IMG/VR virus record: IMGVR_UViG_3300001460_005756
Coordinates: 1,572-57,276 of that record
Direction: 5' to 3' (one strand)
DNA from: a virus
DNA: 55,705 nucleotides
The first letter of the stretch is position 1; each line of letters opens with the position of its first letter. Under the pieces are notes generated by a model. It did not search any database, was not told where the DNA came from, and was given only the letters and a program-made list of their open reading frames with translations. A program made the translations under genes and the position numbers. Positions 25,270 to 33,706 of this stretch are shown one piece after another.

Positions 25270-26094
25270 ATGGATTTTACATTTGGTATAATAACCGCAG
25301 CTCAAGAAAATGAGAGCAGTCTTGGTTGGCGAGATAACATGCTTTGTATTTTTGATTCTATACGAAAATTAAAAATACCCAATTATGAAATTGTAGTTGT
25401 TGGTGGACCGTTCCCAGAAGATGGCAGAAATCACTTACACTTACACAAGAGACCAGATGTTGTTCATGTTCCCTTTGATGATAATGTTGTATTAGATATT
25501 CTTCAGAAAGAAGGTAATCCTTTTTTAGAATCTAGAACATTGATTGATAAAAATGGACAGAAGCATACAACCAAAATCCCAACCAAAGACGGAGTTAGAA
25601 TGCCCGGTGTGTTGTCTGGTTGGATCACCAAGAAGAAGAACTTGATAACACAAAATGCAAAATATGAAAACGTAGTTTTTATGCATGACTACCACATGTT
25701 TGATCAAGACTGGTATAGTAACTTTTTGAGATTTGGAAACGATTGGGACGTTTGCATGAACAGAATAGAAAATTTCTGGGGTGAACGTTTCCGGGACTGG
25801 GTTTCTTGGGATCATCCAGAATATGGAACAAGAAAAACAATGCCTTACGAAGATATACATGCAGGCAAATGGGCGTATATTTCAGGTTCTTATTGGGTTG
25901 CAAAGAAAAAGTTTATGGAACAAAATCCTCTAGACGAAGGATTCCTGTGGGGACAAGGTGAAGATTTGGAGTGGTCATTTAGAGTTAGAGATAAGTGTAA
26001 CTACGTTGCAAATCCCATGTCAATAGTCCGACACACTCGTCCTAAATACACAGGTGATGAGCATTATGCGCCCTCATTTGCAGGGAGAAAGTGA
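25270..26094 (+). CDS. Glycosyltransferase, GT-A type
   Basis: The 274-residue product has FTFGIITAAQENES (about 3-16), YEIVVVGGPFP (about 39-49) and VVFMHDYHMFDQDWY (about 135-149), where an H-D-Y-H replaces the usual D-x-D. GFLWGQGEDLEWSFRVR (about 218-234) is like the galactosyltransferase C-terminal GxGxED-x-E/D block. GAGGAA precedes the start. The conserved E-D in that last block is the probable catalytic base. Donor and acceptor are unknown. Confidence 0.62.
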   Translation: MDFTFGIITAAQENESSLGWRDNMLCIFDSIRKLKIPNYEIVVVGGPFPEDGRNHLHLHKRPDVVHVPFDDNVVLDILQKEGNPFLESRTLIDKNGQKHTTKIPTKDGVRMPGVLSGWITKKKNLITQNAKYENVVFMHDYHMFDQDWYSNFLRFGNDWDVCMNRIENFWGERFRDWVSWDHPEYGTRKTMPYEDIHAGKWAYISGSYWVAKKKFMEQNPLDEGFLWGQGEDLEWSFRVRDKCNYVANPMSIVRHTRPKYTGDEHYAPSFAGRK

Positions 26095-26100
26095 TTTATT

Positions 26101-26769
26101 ATGAAGAATATTCAACCAGTATTGATTGAAAACATATGGAGTGAGTACTTAGTAGAAACCTATCCTAGTAACTACTTTGATTTCTTCATAGACATCGGCG
26201 CTCGTGGGACAAAACATCCTTGGCATGTTCACAACATTGCAAAAAATAATCCGCAAACTAAAATCATAGCTTTGGAACCTGACCTTCCTTATTATAACGA
26301 GATAGTGAAAAAGAAAGATGAGCTTGGATTGGAAAATCTAACCATTATTCCTTATGGTCTTGGTGCCGGAGAAAGTATACAGATCCCAGACGGAAAGACG
26401 GAAACAATTTCTCTTCCTGATATTTTAGAAAAATATGACTTGGATATCTCTAAAACATGGGCTTTCAAAATTGACTGTGAGGGTTGCGAAAGACATGTAA
26501 TGAACGAAGAGTGTGTTGACATACTGAAGCAGTGCGATCATTTCGGTGTAGAGTTTCATGGCACAAACTGTGGTGCTAACTATTTTACTGACAAGTATGA
26601 ATTGTTTGACAATATGTCTGAAGCTGAGTCTTGGTTGACTGATAACTTTGACTCATCACATGAGATGTTTGTGACGGATATGGTTTCTGGTTTAGCTAGT
26701 TATGTTGTTGTAAATAGAGAGATTCTTAATTCAGAAAATCGTCCAGAGTTTTGGGACTCTATCACATGA
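26101..26769 (+). CDS. FkbM-type SAM methyltransferase (second copy)
   Basis: The 222 residues have FFIDIGARGTKHPW (about 28-41) as a SAM motif I, IIALEPDLPYY (about 57-67) and the FkbM hallmark AFKIDCEGCERH (about 121-132). The order matches the FkbM gene at 18869, but the two share only motifs, so they may be old duplicates or separate acquisitions. Sugar O-methylation is inferred from context. It overlaps the next glycosyltransferase by four bases. Confidence 0.66.
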   Translation: MKNIQPVLIENIWSEYLVETYPSNYFDFFIDIGARGTKHPWHVHNIAKNNPQTKIIALEPDLPYYNEIVKKKDELGLENLTIIPYGLGAGESIQIPDGKTETISLPDILEKYDLDISKTWAFKIDCEGCERHVMNEECVDILKQCDHFGVEFHGTNCGANYFTDKYELFDNMSEAESWLTDNFDSSHEMFVTDMVSGLASYVVVNREILNSENRPEFWDSIT

Positions 26770-27539
26770 AAAATAAAGTTGTTGCGTGTATACCATCCAA
26801 AGATTCTGCTTGGATACTAAAACAAACACTTCCTCACCTCAGTAAGTTTTGCTATAAGATTATAGTGAGTGATGACGGAAGTATGGATAACACACAAGAA
26901 GTTTGTTCGGAACATACATCAGTTGAGTATTATAGAAGATCAGAAAGAGATTATGCCGATCGTCAGGGTGGTCTTCAAAGACAAGAATTATTGGAGAGAG
27001 CATACAAGCACGATCCAGATTACTTTTTCTTTTTGGATGCAGACGAAATGCCATCTCCTGATATTATCGATTGGATAAATTCGCTTGGATCTAGACACGA
27101 AGAACAAAATAATCTATGGACGTTTCCTTGGGTTCACCTGTGGACTGATGAAGATCATTATAGAGTAGATTCATATAACGCTGGAGCTTCTAGGATAGAA
27201 TGGGATCCATTCAGCACTAAGTATAGAAAAGGTTTTTTTGTTCGAAACATACCTGACTATACTTTAAAGTATGACTCAAATCAAAATAGAGTTAGACCAT
27301 CAAATCAACCAGTCAATGTTCCCGGATCGCCGGTTGATGTAATGAATAATCCAGTTATAATTCACTATGGAAAAATAAGCGAGTACTTTACTAGTGAACA
27401 AAATTGGAAAGATAGGGCGGAGTGGGATAAGAAACAAAAAAAATCTGATTACAATTCTACGATAAACCATCATAGATCAGCTAACTCAGAAAACACATTG
27501 AAATTAGAAAGGACAGATCCATCATGGAAGTGGGATTAA
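26766..27539 (+). CDS. Glycosyltransferase family 2
   Basis: The 257 residues start VVACIPSKDSAWILKQTL, then KIIVSDDGSMDNTQEV (about 32-47), and YFFFLDADEMPSPDII (about 86-101) with the D-A-D metal motif. This is the canonical family 2 GT-A order. A later VIIHYGKISEYF segment contributes a conserved His. ATG 26766 gives an ATGA overlap; an ATG 15 bases upstream is in frame. It overlaps the following oxygenase by 16 bases. Confidence 0.8.
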   Translation: MKNKVVACIPSKDSAWILKQTLPHLSKFCYKIIVSDDGSMDNTQEVCSEHTSVEYYRRSERDYADRQGGLQRQELLERAYKHDPDYFFFLDADEMPSPDIIDWINSLGSRHEEQNNLWTFPWVHLWTDEDHYRVDSYNAGASRIEWDPFSTKYRKGFFVRNIPDYTLKYDSNQNRVRPSNQPVNVPGSPVDVMNNPVIIHYGKISEYFTSEQNWKDRAEWDKKQKKSDYNSTINHHRSANSENTLKLERTDPSWKWD

Positions 27540-28159
27540 AAACAAAAGATGAAATCTTAGATGAGCTAAACGAATATGGTTTTTCTATTATAGAAAATTA
27601 CTGGGACAGAGAAACTTGCGAGTCAGCTATTGACGAACTAAATTCTCTACCTCCACACTTATTTGAAACTGGACAGGGCGGAGATCTTAGGTGTTCCAGA
27701 TCTAATGATCATTCCCCGACTGCATCTTCATTTAAGGAAGATACATTTATAATGGAAATCGCTGATAACTACAGCTCTTGTAACGATCCAGACAGAACAG
27801 TCGCGGGTATTGTGAAATTTGATACAAAGAAAAAGGTAGACTCTGGTGGTGGTTGGCATGTAGACAGTGAAGACGATCAGCAGTTCAAGAGTTTCATGTA
27901 TCTTACTGATGTGGGTTCTGATAATGGACCTTTCACTATCGCTCAAAAGTCGAGGGATATTGTCAAGGGTCTTCCTAAATTTTCCAATCTAAGAATATCA
28001 GAAGAGATAGTAAAAGAAAATATTTCTGATGATGATATTATAGAAATAACAGGTGAAGCAGGAACTTGTATTTTAGTAGACTCCACATATCTTCATCGGG
28101 GAAAAGAAATTGAAAGTGGCAATCGATATACTCTTACAACATATTTTTATGACAGGTGA
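27524..28159 (+). CDS. 2-oxoglutarate/Fe(II) oxygenase (PhyH-like)
   Basis: The 211 residues carry the double-stranded beta-helix signature: H-x-D in GGWHVDSED (about 110-118), a distal His in TYLHRG (about 188-193) and the oxoglutarate-binding Arg in NRYTLTTYF soon after. The N-terminal YGFSIIENYWDRETC resembles PhyH-family openings. Members hydroxylate small molecules, lipids and sugars. Located among glycosyltransferases, it may hydroxylate a sugar or a carrier, but this is not proven. Confidence 0.68.
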   Translation: MEVGLKTKDEILDELNEYGFSIIENYWDRETCESAIDELNSLPPHLFETGQGGDLRCSRSNDHSPTASSFKEDTFIMEIADNYSSCNDPDRTVAGIVKFDTKKKVDSGGGWHVDSEDDQQFKSFMYLTDVGSDNGPFTIAQKSRDIVKGLPKFSNLRISEEIVKENISDDDIIEITGEAGTCILVDSTYLHRGKEIESGNRYTLTTYFYDR

Positions 28160-28162
28160 TTT

Positions 28163-28999
28163 ATGCTATCGATAGACGTACAAACTAGAGGAAGATTTGG
28201 TAATAAAATTTTCCACTTTAACAATCTGATGCAGTTGTCTAACTTACTAAATCAGTCTCCTTCTTGTGACAACTGGGATGGTTATGGTCACTTGAAAAAG
28301 ATTTGTCCTACAACTAAGACTGGTTTTACAAGTAATTATTCTGAAATTCCTTTTGATGATTTGTGTGATTTATCGACAGATAGATTAAGAGAAAAATATT
28401 CTAAGGGTGATTGGAAACTTCACACATTGTCTCTACACGGCCCTTTTCACAGACTAACTGCCGTGGATCCTCGTCACTTTTTTATATTCAATCAAGAAAA
28501 TAATATAGATCCCAGAGTTTTTGCTGTTGGTATCCATATACGAGGTGGAGATACCAGAGGCGCTGATGGAATGAATGGTAGGGAGATTCATGGACCAGAA
28601 TATTATATACAGGCTATAGAGTTTATTTTGTCCGAATATAAGGATAAGAATATTGTATTTTTTGTATGCACTGATGATCCGGATGAAAACTATCCAAGCT
28701 ATCAAAAGACAATGGACTATCTTAAATACAATAACTTACATGTATACCATAAAGCAGCTTCACACATCGAAGATTTTTGTATTCTTTCTGAGTGTGATGT
28801 TTTAATTTCTGGATCTAGTACCTTTGTTCTAGCTGCCGGTTTTGTCGGTAAACATAAAAAGATTATTCATAGTGAAAAATTTGTCAACCAATTCAAAGAC
28901 TCAGAGGAAAAGTGGTATTCAAGTTTTAGGAATGGATTGTTCTTCAAAGATCTTCTAAATCAACCCAATCAATATTATCCAATTTTGAAATTGATATGA
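28163..28999 (+). CDS. Fucosyltransferase-like protein (GT11 type), second copy
   Basis: The 278 residues include GRFGNKIFHFNNLMQL (about 10-25), the GT11 opening GRLGNQ-x-F. VGIHIRGGDTRG (about 122-133) is the H-x-R-x-G-D donor-binding motif, and VLISGSSTFVLAAGFVG (about 212-228) lies near the C-terminus. It resembles the gene at 20196 in layout and in the endings GKNKKIIHS / GKHKKIIHS. An alpha-fucosyltransferase activity is the family expectation; GDP-fucose synthesis genes are not seen here. Confidence 0.66.
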   Translation: MLSIDVQTRGRFGNKIFHFNNLMQLSNLLNQSPSCDNWDGYGHLKKICPTTKTGFTSNYSEIPFDDLCDLSTDRLREKYSKGDWKLHTLSLHGPFHRLTAVDPRHFFIFNQENNIDPRVFAVGIHIRGGDTRGADGMNGREIHGPEYYIQAIEFILSEYKDKNIVFFVCTDDPDENYPSYQKTMDYLKYNNLHVYHKAASHIEDFCILSECDVLISGSSTFVLAAGFVGKHKKIIHSEKFVNQFKDSEEKWYSSFRNGLFFKDLLNQPNQYYPILKLI

Positions 29000-30000
29000 A
29001 AGAATTAGTTTTTAAAAACAAAAAAACTTGTTTCTCTTTATCTTCTCCCGAAGATTCTGTTAAGCATCACGTTGGTGAATACTTTCAGGTAGTGGAACAT
29101 TGGACAAACCAATACTCTTTGTATTATAAGGGAGTGGAGAATAATAAAGATGTTGTCAAACTAGCGATGGCAGGAGCTGACTTTGAATTTGTCTCGCCTG
29201 GTGTTGCGGATGCTCCTAAAGTTGTTGTGACAGATTGTCCGGGTGGATCATTTTCTATCATCAAAAAAGATGATTGTCTCTACATGTTGTGTGGTAGTAA
29301 TATATCAACAGGAGAAGATAGGGATGCCGATATTCCAGATTTGGTTTGGAATGAAACCAAAAAAAGAAGTTATCCAGATCATCACAGAAAAGATAGAAAA
29401 AATGGTTTGTATTTACTTAAGTCTAAGAATGGAATGAACTGGGAAGAGGTTCATTCACTGCCAGTCCTTCATTGTTTTCTGCATGGTAATGGTGTTCCTT
29501 TTGGTTCAGTTGGTTATGATACAAGACCCAGCACAATCAAGATAAGCGATCAGTACTTTTTTTATTCCAGACTAAATCCATCTTTAGATGAAAGAGCAGT
29601 TTTCTTTACAACTTCTACTGATTTATTTGGTTGGAGTTCTCCGACTCGGATACATATTACAAATGAACCAGTAGTAGATGGAAAGAATAATTATTATAAT
29701 TTAGTCGTATTTCCTTTTGGGGATAAAATTTGTGCTTTTGCGCCTTACTTTGAGGCATGTGGAACCGAACAAAGACAAACTAAAAACGGAAAGACTTTAT
29801 TTCTTGTATCTGATAATGGTTTCGATTGGGAAATTAAAGGATATGCTTTCCCCCATAACGGGAGGTATGACAAAAGGGTGAACTCAGTGATAGAAAAAGA
29901 TGACAAATTTTTAGTGTTTTTTAGAGAAAACTTGTTAGAATGTGGTAGTTCAATTTCGTCTTATGAATTAGAGAAAGAAGACATCAGGGAGATTCTATAA
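28996..30000 (+). CDS. Beta-propeller glycosidase-like protein (GH43/GH32-type fold)
   Basis: The 334-residue protein has repeating blade-like strands: FSIIKKDDCLYMLCG (about 85-99), YLLKSKNGMNWEEV (about 135-148), DTRPSTIKISDQYFFYSR (about 175-192), FFTTSTDLFGWSSP (about 202-215) and LFLVSDNGFDWE (about 268-279). The pattern 'strand, S-x-D/N-G-x-x-W' is that of five-bladed glycoside hydrolases (GH32, GH43, GH68). No catalytic triad can be assigned safely. It could trim a glycan or bind sugar. It overlaps both neighbours by four and one bases. Confidence 0.5.
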   Translation: MKELVFKNKKTCFSLSSPEDSVKHHVGEYFQVVEHWTNQYSLYYKGVENNKDVVKLAMAGADFEFVSPGVADAPKVVVTDCPGGSFSIIKKDDCLYMLCGSNISTGEDRDADIPDLVWNETKKRSYPDHHRKDRKNGLYLLKSKNGMNWEEVHSLPVLHCFLHGNGVPFGSVGYDTRPSTIKISDQYFFYSRLNPSLDERAVFFTTSTDLFGWSSPTRIHITNEPVVDGKNNYYNLVVFPFGDKICAFAPYFEACGTEQRQTKNGKTLFLVSDNGFDWEIKGYAFPHNGRYDKRVNSVIEKDDKFLVFFRENLLECGSSISSYELEKEDIREIL

Positions 30001-30710
30001 TGAAAATTGTAAAGTACGATACTAAAAAGTATCCATTCAGAGATTTAGTTTCTAGTCTATACGAAAAAGATCTTTCTCTCTTGGACAACGACGATACTAA
30101 AGATAATCTAACTCTTGGTAATGATACCAAGACACAATTCCACAGAACATTCTATGATAGATTAGATGTAGAGGGTGGATGGCCGGAGTTTGAGAAAACA
30201 TACGAATCATTTCTTCGTGAAGTTATCCATCCCATGTTCGAGGATGATGAATTAATCTACCAGAAATATCCGGGTATTCGTTTTTGTAGACCTGGTGCGA
30301 AGGCTGTTTATAAATGGCATTCTGATGGTGATAAAGATCATAAACATCCCCTTGGTGAGGTAAACATATTTTTACCTATGACTAAGTGTTTTGGAAACAA
30401 TGCAATGTGGAATGAAAGTATTCCGGGTATGGGTGACTGGAAACCTCTGGAGCTTGGGTATGGTGAGTTTCTTATTGGATATCTAAATCAGTGTAGACAT
30501 GGAAATAAAACCAATGACACAGATCACACTAGAGTCAGTTTTGATTTCAGAGTTGTTCCGGGGTTTGCTTATGATGAAGATTGTCCATTACAAAGTTGCA
30601 CAACTAAGCAGAGATTTTTAATCGGTGGGTATTACAACAAGATGAACAGAAAAGATACCCCTTCGATGTATGATCCTATTGAAAATGCAAAACTTGGAGC
30701 AGCATGTTAG
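30000..30710 (+). CDS. 2-oxoglutarate/Fe(II) oxygenase, StrG-like
   Basis: The 236 residues have YKWHSDGDKDH (H107, D109 as iron ligands), a distal QCRHGNKT (H about 167) and TRVSFDFRVVP, whose Arg should bind oxoglutarate. The block around GDWKPLELGYGEFLIG is shared with StrG-like proteins named after a streptomycin-cluster gene and common in marine phages. The substrate is unknown; a sugar or peptide hydroxylation is plausible. TAATG links it to the previous gene and it overlaps the next by seven bases. Confidence 0.62.
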   Translation: MKIVKYDTKKYPFRDLVSSLYEKDLSLLDNDDTKDNLTLGNDTKTQFHRTFYDRLDVEGGWPEFEKTYESFLREVIHPMFEDDELIYQKYPGIRFCRPGAKAVYKWHSDGDKDHKHPLGEVNIFLPMTKCFGNNAMWNESIPGMGDWKPLELGYGEFLIGYLNQCRHGNKTNDTDHTRVSFDFRVVPGFAYDEDCPLQSCTTKQRFLIGGYYNKMNRKDTPSMYDPIENAKLGAAC

Positions 30711-31378
30711 TAGATCCACTTAAATATGATGAACAACTTTTAGATTTTGTTATGAAAAAATATAACTGCTCGGATCCTTGGGGTGTGGTAGATGTATTTG
30801 AAAAAACAATTGCAGAGTATGCTGGAAGCAAATATGCCGTCGCGGTAGACAGTTGTACCGACGCAATGTTTTTGTGTTTGAAATATCTTAAAGCAGATGG
30901 TGAAGTTACACTACCACGAAGAACATATGTTTCTGTTCCATGCACTGTTATACATGCCGGATGTACAGTCAAGTTTGATGAAATTGAATGGAGTGGTGCA
31001 TATCCACTAAAACCATATCCAGTTTATGATTCAGCCACCAGAATGACAAAGGACATGTACGTTCCCGGATCTTATTATTGCCTTTCCTTTCATCGCAGAA
31101 AGCATGTACCCATAGGGAAAGGTGGAATGATTCTGACTGACGACAAGGAAGCTTATGAGTGGTTAAAGGTAGTTCGTTATGAAGGAAGACACATGGATCG
31201 TTTATATAAAGATGATTCATTTGATACAATCGGTTGGAATATGTATATGCCCCCAGAGCAAGCTGCAAGGGGTTTGGTTCTCTTTGATAATATAAATGAA
31301 GTGAATGTAGATCTTGAGTCTTCTGGAATCCACAAGGATTTATCTGCCTATAAACTATATGAGGAATCTAACAGATGA
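30704..31378 (+). CDS. Short DegT/DnrJ/EryC1-type aminotransferase-like protein
   Basis: DegT-family enzymes aminate keto-sugars using PLP. The 224 residues retain the N-terminal core: KYAVAVDSCTDAMFLCL (about 44-60) and the PLP-lysine block CLSFHRRKHVPIGKGGMI (about 126-143, Lys near 132). GWNMYMPPEQAARGLV (about 179-194) corresponds to the G-x-N-x-R-M block. Family members have about 370 residues, so the C-terminal domain is largely missing and the usual Arg of that block is absent. It may be an inactive remnant, a partner of the full-length copy at 35057, or a minimal form. Confidence 0.6.
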   Translation: MLVDPLKYDEQLLDFVMKKYNCSDPWGVVDVFEKTIAEYAGSKYAVAVDSCTDAMFLCLKYLKADGEVTLPRRTYVSVPCTVIHAGCTVKFDEIEWSGAYPLKPYPVYDSATRMTKDMYVPGSYYCLSFHRRKHVPIGKGGMILTDDKEAYEWLKVVRYEGRHMDRLYKDDSFDTIGWNMYMPPEQAARGLVLFDNINEVNVDLESSGIHKDLSAYKLYEESNR

Positions 31379-32235
31379 AAAATAAAACTATTGGTGTTAT
31401 CGGAAATGGATTTGTTGGCGGCGCTGTTGCTAATGGATTTAAAAATTACAACCCAGTTAGAGTTTATGACAAGACGCTTTCTAGACGAACACATACAATT
31501 GATGAAACTATGAGTTCTGATTTTATTTTTGTTTGTCTGCCAACTCCGATGAAAGATGAAAACGGCGGTGATGTGGATCTAAAGTATATCATTGATTTCT
31601 TTAAGAACACTGTAATAAAGATGAGAGCTTTCGATCCAATCTATATCATCAAGTCAACAGTCCCTGTTGGAACAACTGAGTCAATCAGAAAGATACATGA
31701 CGATATTAAAGTAGTTCATAATCCTGAGTTCTTAACAGCAGCAAATGCTGATGAAGACTTCCTTAACGCAGAACGAACTGTGGTGGGTGGAGAAACAGAA
31801 CCTGCATCGGAAGTTGCAAAACTTTACATGACACATTGGCCAAAAACTCCAGTCATTGTAGTCTCGTCTGACGCATCTGAGATGATCAAGTATACGGCTA
31901 ATAGTTTTCTTGCACTTAAGGTATCTTACTTTAATATGATTTATGATTACTGTATGGCTAAGAATATTAACTTTGCGGATGTTTTAAGTGGAGTTTACAC
32001 CGACTCCCGAATCGGAGAATCCCACACACATGTTCCAGGTCCTGATGGTGATAGAGGATATGGTGGAACTTGTTTTCCCAAAGATATAAATGCAATGAGA
32101 GAAATGTTCTTGGAACAAGGACTAAATCATGATATACTGACTGCATCATGGATCTATAACAAGTCAGTCAGAGAGAATTGGGATTGGGCTACTAATCCAG
32201 CTTCTGTAAGTAAGAACTCATATGATAAGGAATGA
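31375..32235 (+). CDS. UDP-glucose/GDP-mannose dehydrogenase-family protein, short form
   Basis: This family oxidises C6 of an NDP-sugar to a uronate. The 286 residues include IGVIGNGFVGGAVANG (about 6-21), FVCLPTPMKDENGG (about 52-65), the STVPVGTT block (about 97-104), HNPEFLTAANADED and the catalytic cysteine in YGGTCFPKDINAM (Cys about 231). The C-terminal NDP-binding domain of full-length enzymes (about 390-450 residues) is missing, so substrate binding must differ or a partner is needed. ATGA joins it to the previous gene. Confidence 0.75.
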   Translation: MKNKTIGVIGNGFVGGAVANGFKNYNPVRVYDKTLSRRTHTIDETMSSDFIFVCLPTPMKDENGGDVDLKYIIDFFKNTVIKMRAFDPIYIIKSTVPVGTTESIRKIHDDIKVVHNPEFLTAANADEDFLNAERTVVGGETEPASEVAKLYMTHWPKTPVIVVSSDASEMIKYTANSFLALKVSYFNMIYDYCMAKNINFADVLSGVYTDSRIGESHTHVPGPDGDRGYGGTCFPKDINAMREMFLEQGLNHDILTASWIYNKSVRENWDWATNPASVSKNSYDKE

Positions 32236-32237
32236 TA

Positions 32238-33056
32238 ATGAAAACTAATATTATAGGTGAGATTGGTATAAACCATAACGGGGATGTTGAAATTGCAAAG
32301 CAATTGATTGACGTTGCTTGTGTTTCTGGTTGTGATTATGTCAAGTTTCAAAAAAGAAATCCAGATGTATGTGTTCCAGAAGATCAAAAAAATAAACCCA
32401 AGAGCACACCTTGGGGTGATATGACATACTTAGAGTATAAGTATAAAACTGAATTTGGTGAGGATGAGTATAAAGAGATTGATTCTTATTGTAAACAGAA
32501 GGGCATACAGTGGTTTGCTTCTGTTTGGGACAAAGACTCTGTTGACTTCATGAGTAAGTTTTCTAACACAATGAAGATTCCATCTGCCCTAATAACAGAT
32601 TTAGATCTTGTTAAGTATACCAGAGAACATTGTGAAACTCTTTTGGTTTCTACTGGGATGAGTGATGAGGAAGAAGTTGAGGCTGTTGTTGAGATTGGTA
32701 AACCAGATATAATTTTCCATACACATTCGGCATACCCATCGCCAACTAACGAGCTTAATCTAAACTACATCAAATGGCTTTCTAATAAATACCCAGCAAA
32801 ACAAATTGGTTACAGTGGACATGAGTATGGTTTAGTAACAACTTTTGCTGCTGTCGCAATGGGTGCAACTTGGGTAGAGAGACATATTACACTAGATCGA
32901 ACAATGTGGGGTTCTGATCATTTGGCTTCAGTTGAACCAATTGGTCTGATGAAACTGGTAAAAGGTATCCGAGATATAGATTCTGCTATTGGTGTTCCGA
33001 CTGCTCGGAGAGTACATCCTTCTGAATTAGACAAAAGAAAAAGTCTTAGGAAATGA
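32238..33056 (+). CDS. neuB: NeuB-family nonulosonate (sialic acid) synthase, lacking SAF domain
   Basis: NeuB condenses an N-acyl-hexosamine with phosphoenolpyruvate to a nine-carbon keto acid. The 272 residues contain GEIGINHNGDVEIAKQLI (about 6-23), DYVKFQKRN, LLVSTGMSDEEEV (about 134-146), IGYSGHEYG and WVERHITLDRTMWGSDH, which hold the metal and PEP ligands of the TIM barrel. The C-terminal antifreeze-like SAF domain of typical NeuB (about 345 residues) is absent. ATG 32238 is favoured by AAGGA six bases upstream; ATG 32232 is in frame. Confidence 0.85.
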   Translation: MKTNIIGEIGINHNGDVEIAKQLIDVACVSGCDYVKFQKRNPDVCVPEDQKNKPKSTPWGDMTYLEYKYKTEFGEDEYKEIDSYCKQKGIQWFASVWDKDSVDFMSKFSNTMKIPSALITDLDLVKYTREHCETLLVSTGMSDEEEVEAVVEIGKPDIIFHTHSAYPSPTNELNLNYIKWLSNKYPAKQIGYSGHEYGLVTTFAAVAMGATWVERHITLDRTMWGSDHLASVEPIGLMKLVKGIRDIDSAIGVPTARRVHPSELDKRKSLRK

Positions 33057-33706
33057 ATGATAAAACTGTTGCTGTGATTTTGGCTAGGGGTGGAAGTAAA
33101 GGCATCCCTAATAAAAATATAATGACAATAAAGAATAGACCTTTACTGTTCTATACAATTCAAACCGCAATAAGGTCTGGTGTTGATGAGGTATGGGTTA
33201 GCACAGATTGTTCTAATATAAAATGGGTTGCTGAACAATCAGGAGCTAGAGTTTTAGATAGACCTGAAAAATATGCAAAAGATGTTTCTTCTAGTGAAGA
33301 AGCTTTATTGCACTTTGCAGAGAATGTTGACTTTGATGTTTTGGTTTTTATACAACCCACATCACCTCTCCTAAAATCTACTGATCTATCGGCTGCTTTG
33401 GAGTTGATGGATACGAATGATTATGATTCTATATTTTCAGTTTACAGAGAACACTGGGTTCCAAGGTGGAGTTTAGATAACAAACCAATTCTATGGGATA
33501 CAGACAGAAGACCAAGAAGACAAGACATGACTGATATGTTTGTCGAGAATGGGGCCTTTTATATAACAAAGAGAGATGATTTGTTGAAGAGTGGTCTTAG
33601 ATATAGTGGAAAAATTGGGACGTATGAAATGCCCCAATCAAGAAGTTTTCAGATTGATACGATGGATGATGTTTACATAATAGAGAAACTTTTAGGAGAT
33701 TGTTAA
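33053..33706 (+). CDS. neuA: CMP-nonulosonate cytidylyltransferase (NeuA family)
   Basis: NeuA activates a sialic-acid-like sugar with CTP. The 217 residues start AVILARGGSKGIPNKNI (about 7-23), the CTP loop of the family. VWVSTDCSNI (about 47-56), FIQPTSPLLKSTDL (about 99-112) and a metal-site aspartate in FQIDTMDD near the C-terminus follow. Size and motifs match a complete catalytic domain. It overlaps neuB by four bases, so the synthase and activating enzyme are made together, a strong functional pair. Confidence 0.88.
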   Translation: MNDKTVAVILARGGSKGIPNKNIMTIKNRPLLFYTIQTAIRSGVDEVWVSTDCSNIKWVAEQSGARVLDRPEKYAKDVSSSEEALLHFAENVDFDVLVFIQPTSPLLKSTDLSAALELMDTNDYDSIFSVYREHWVPRWSLDNKPILWDTDRRPRRQDMTDMFVENGAFYITKRDDLLKSGLRYSGKIGTYEMPQSRSFQIDTMDDVYIIEKLLGDC

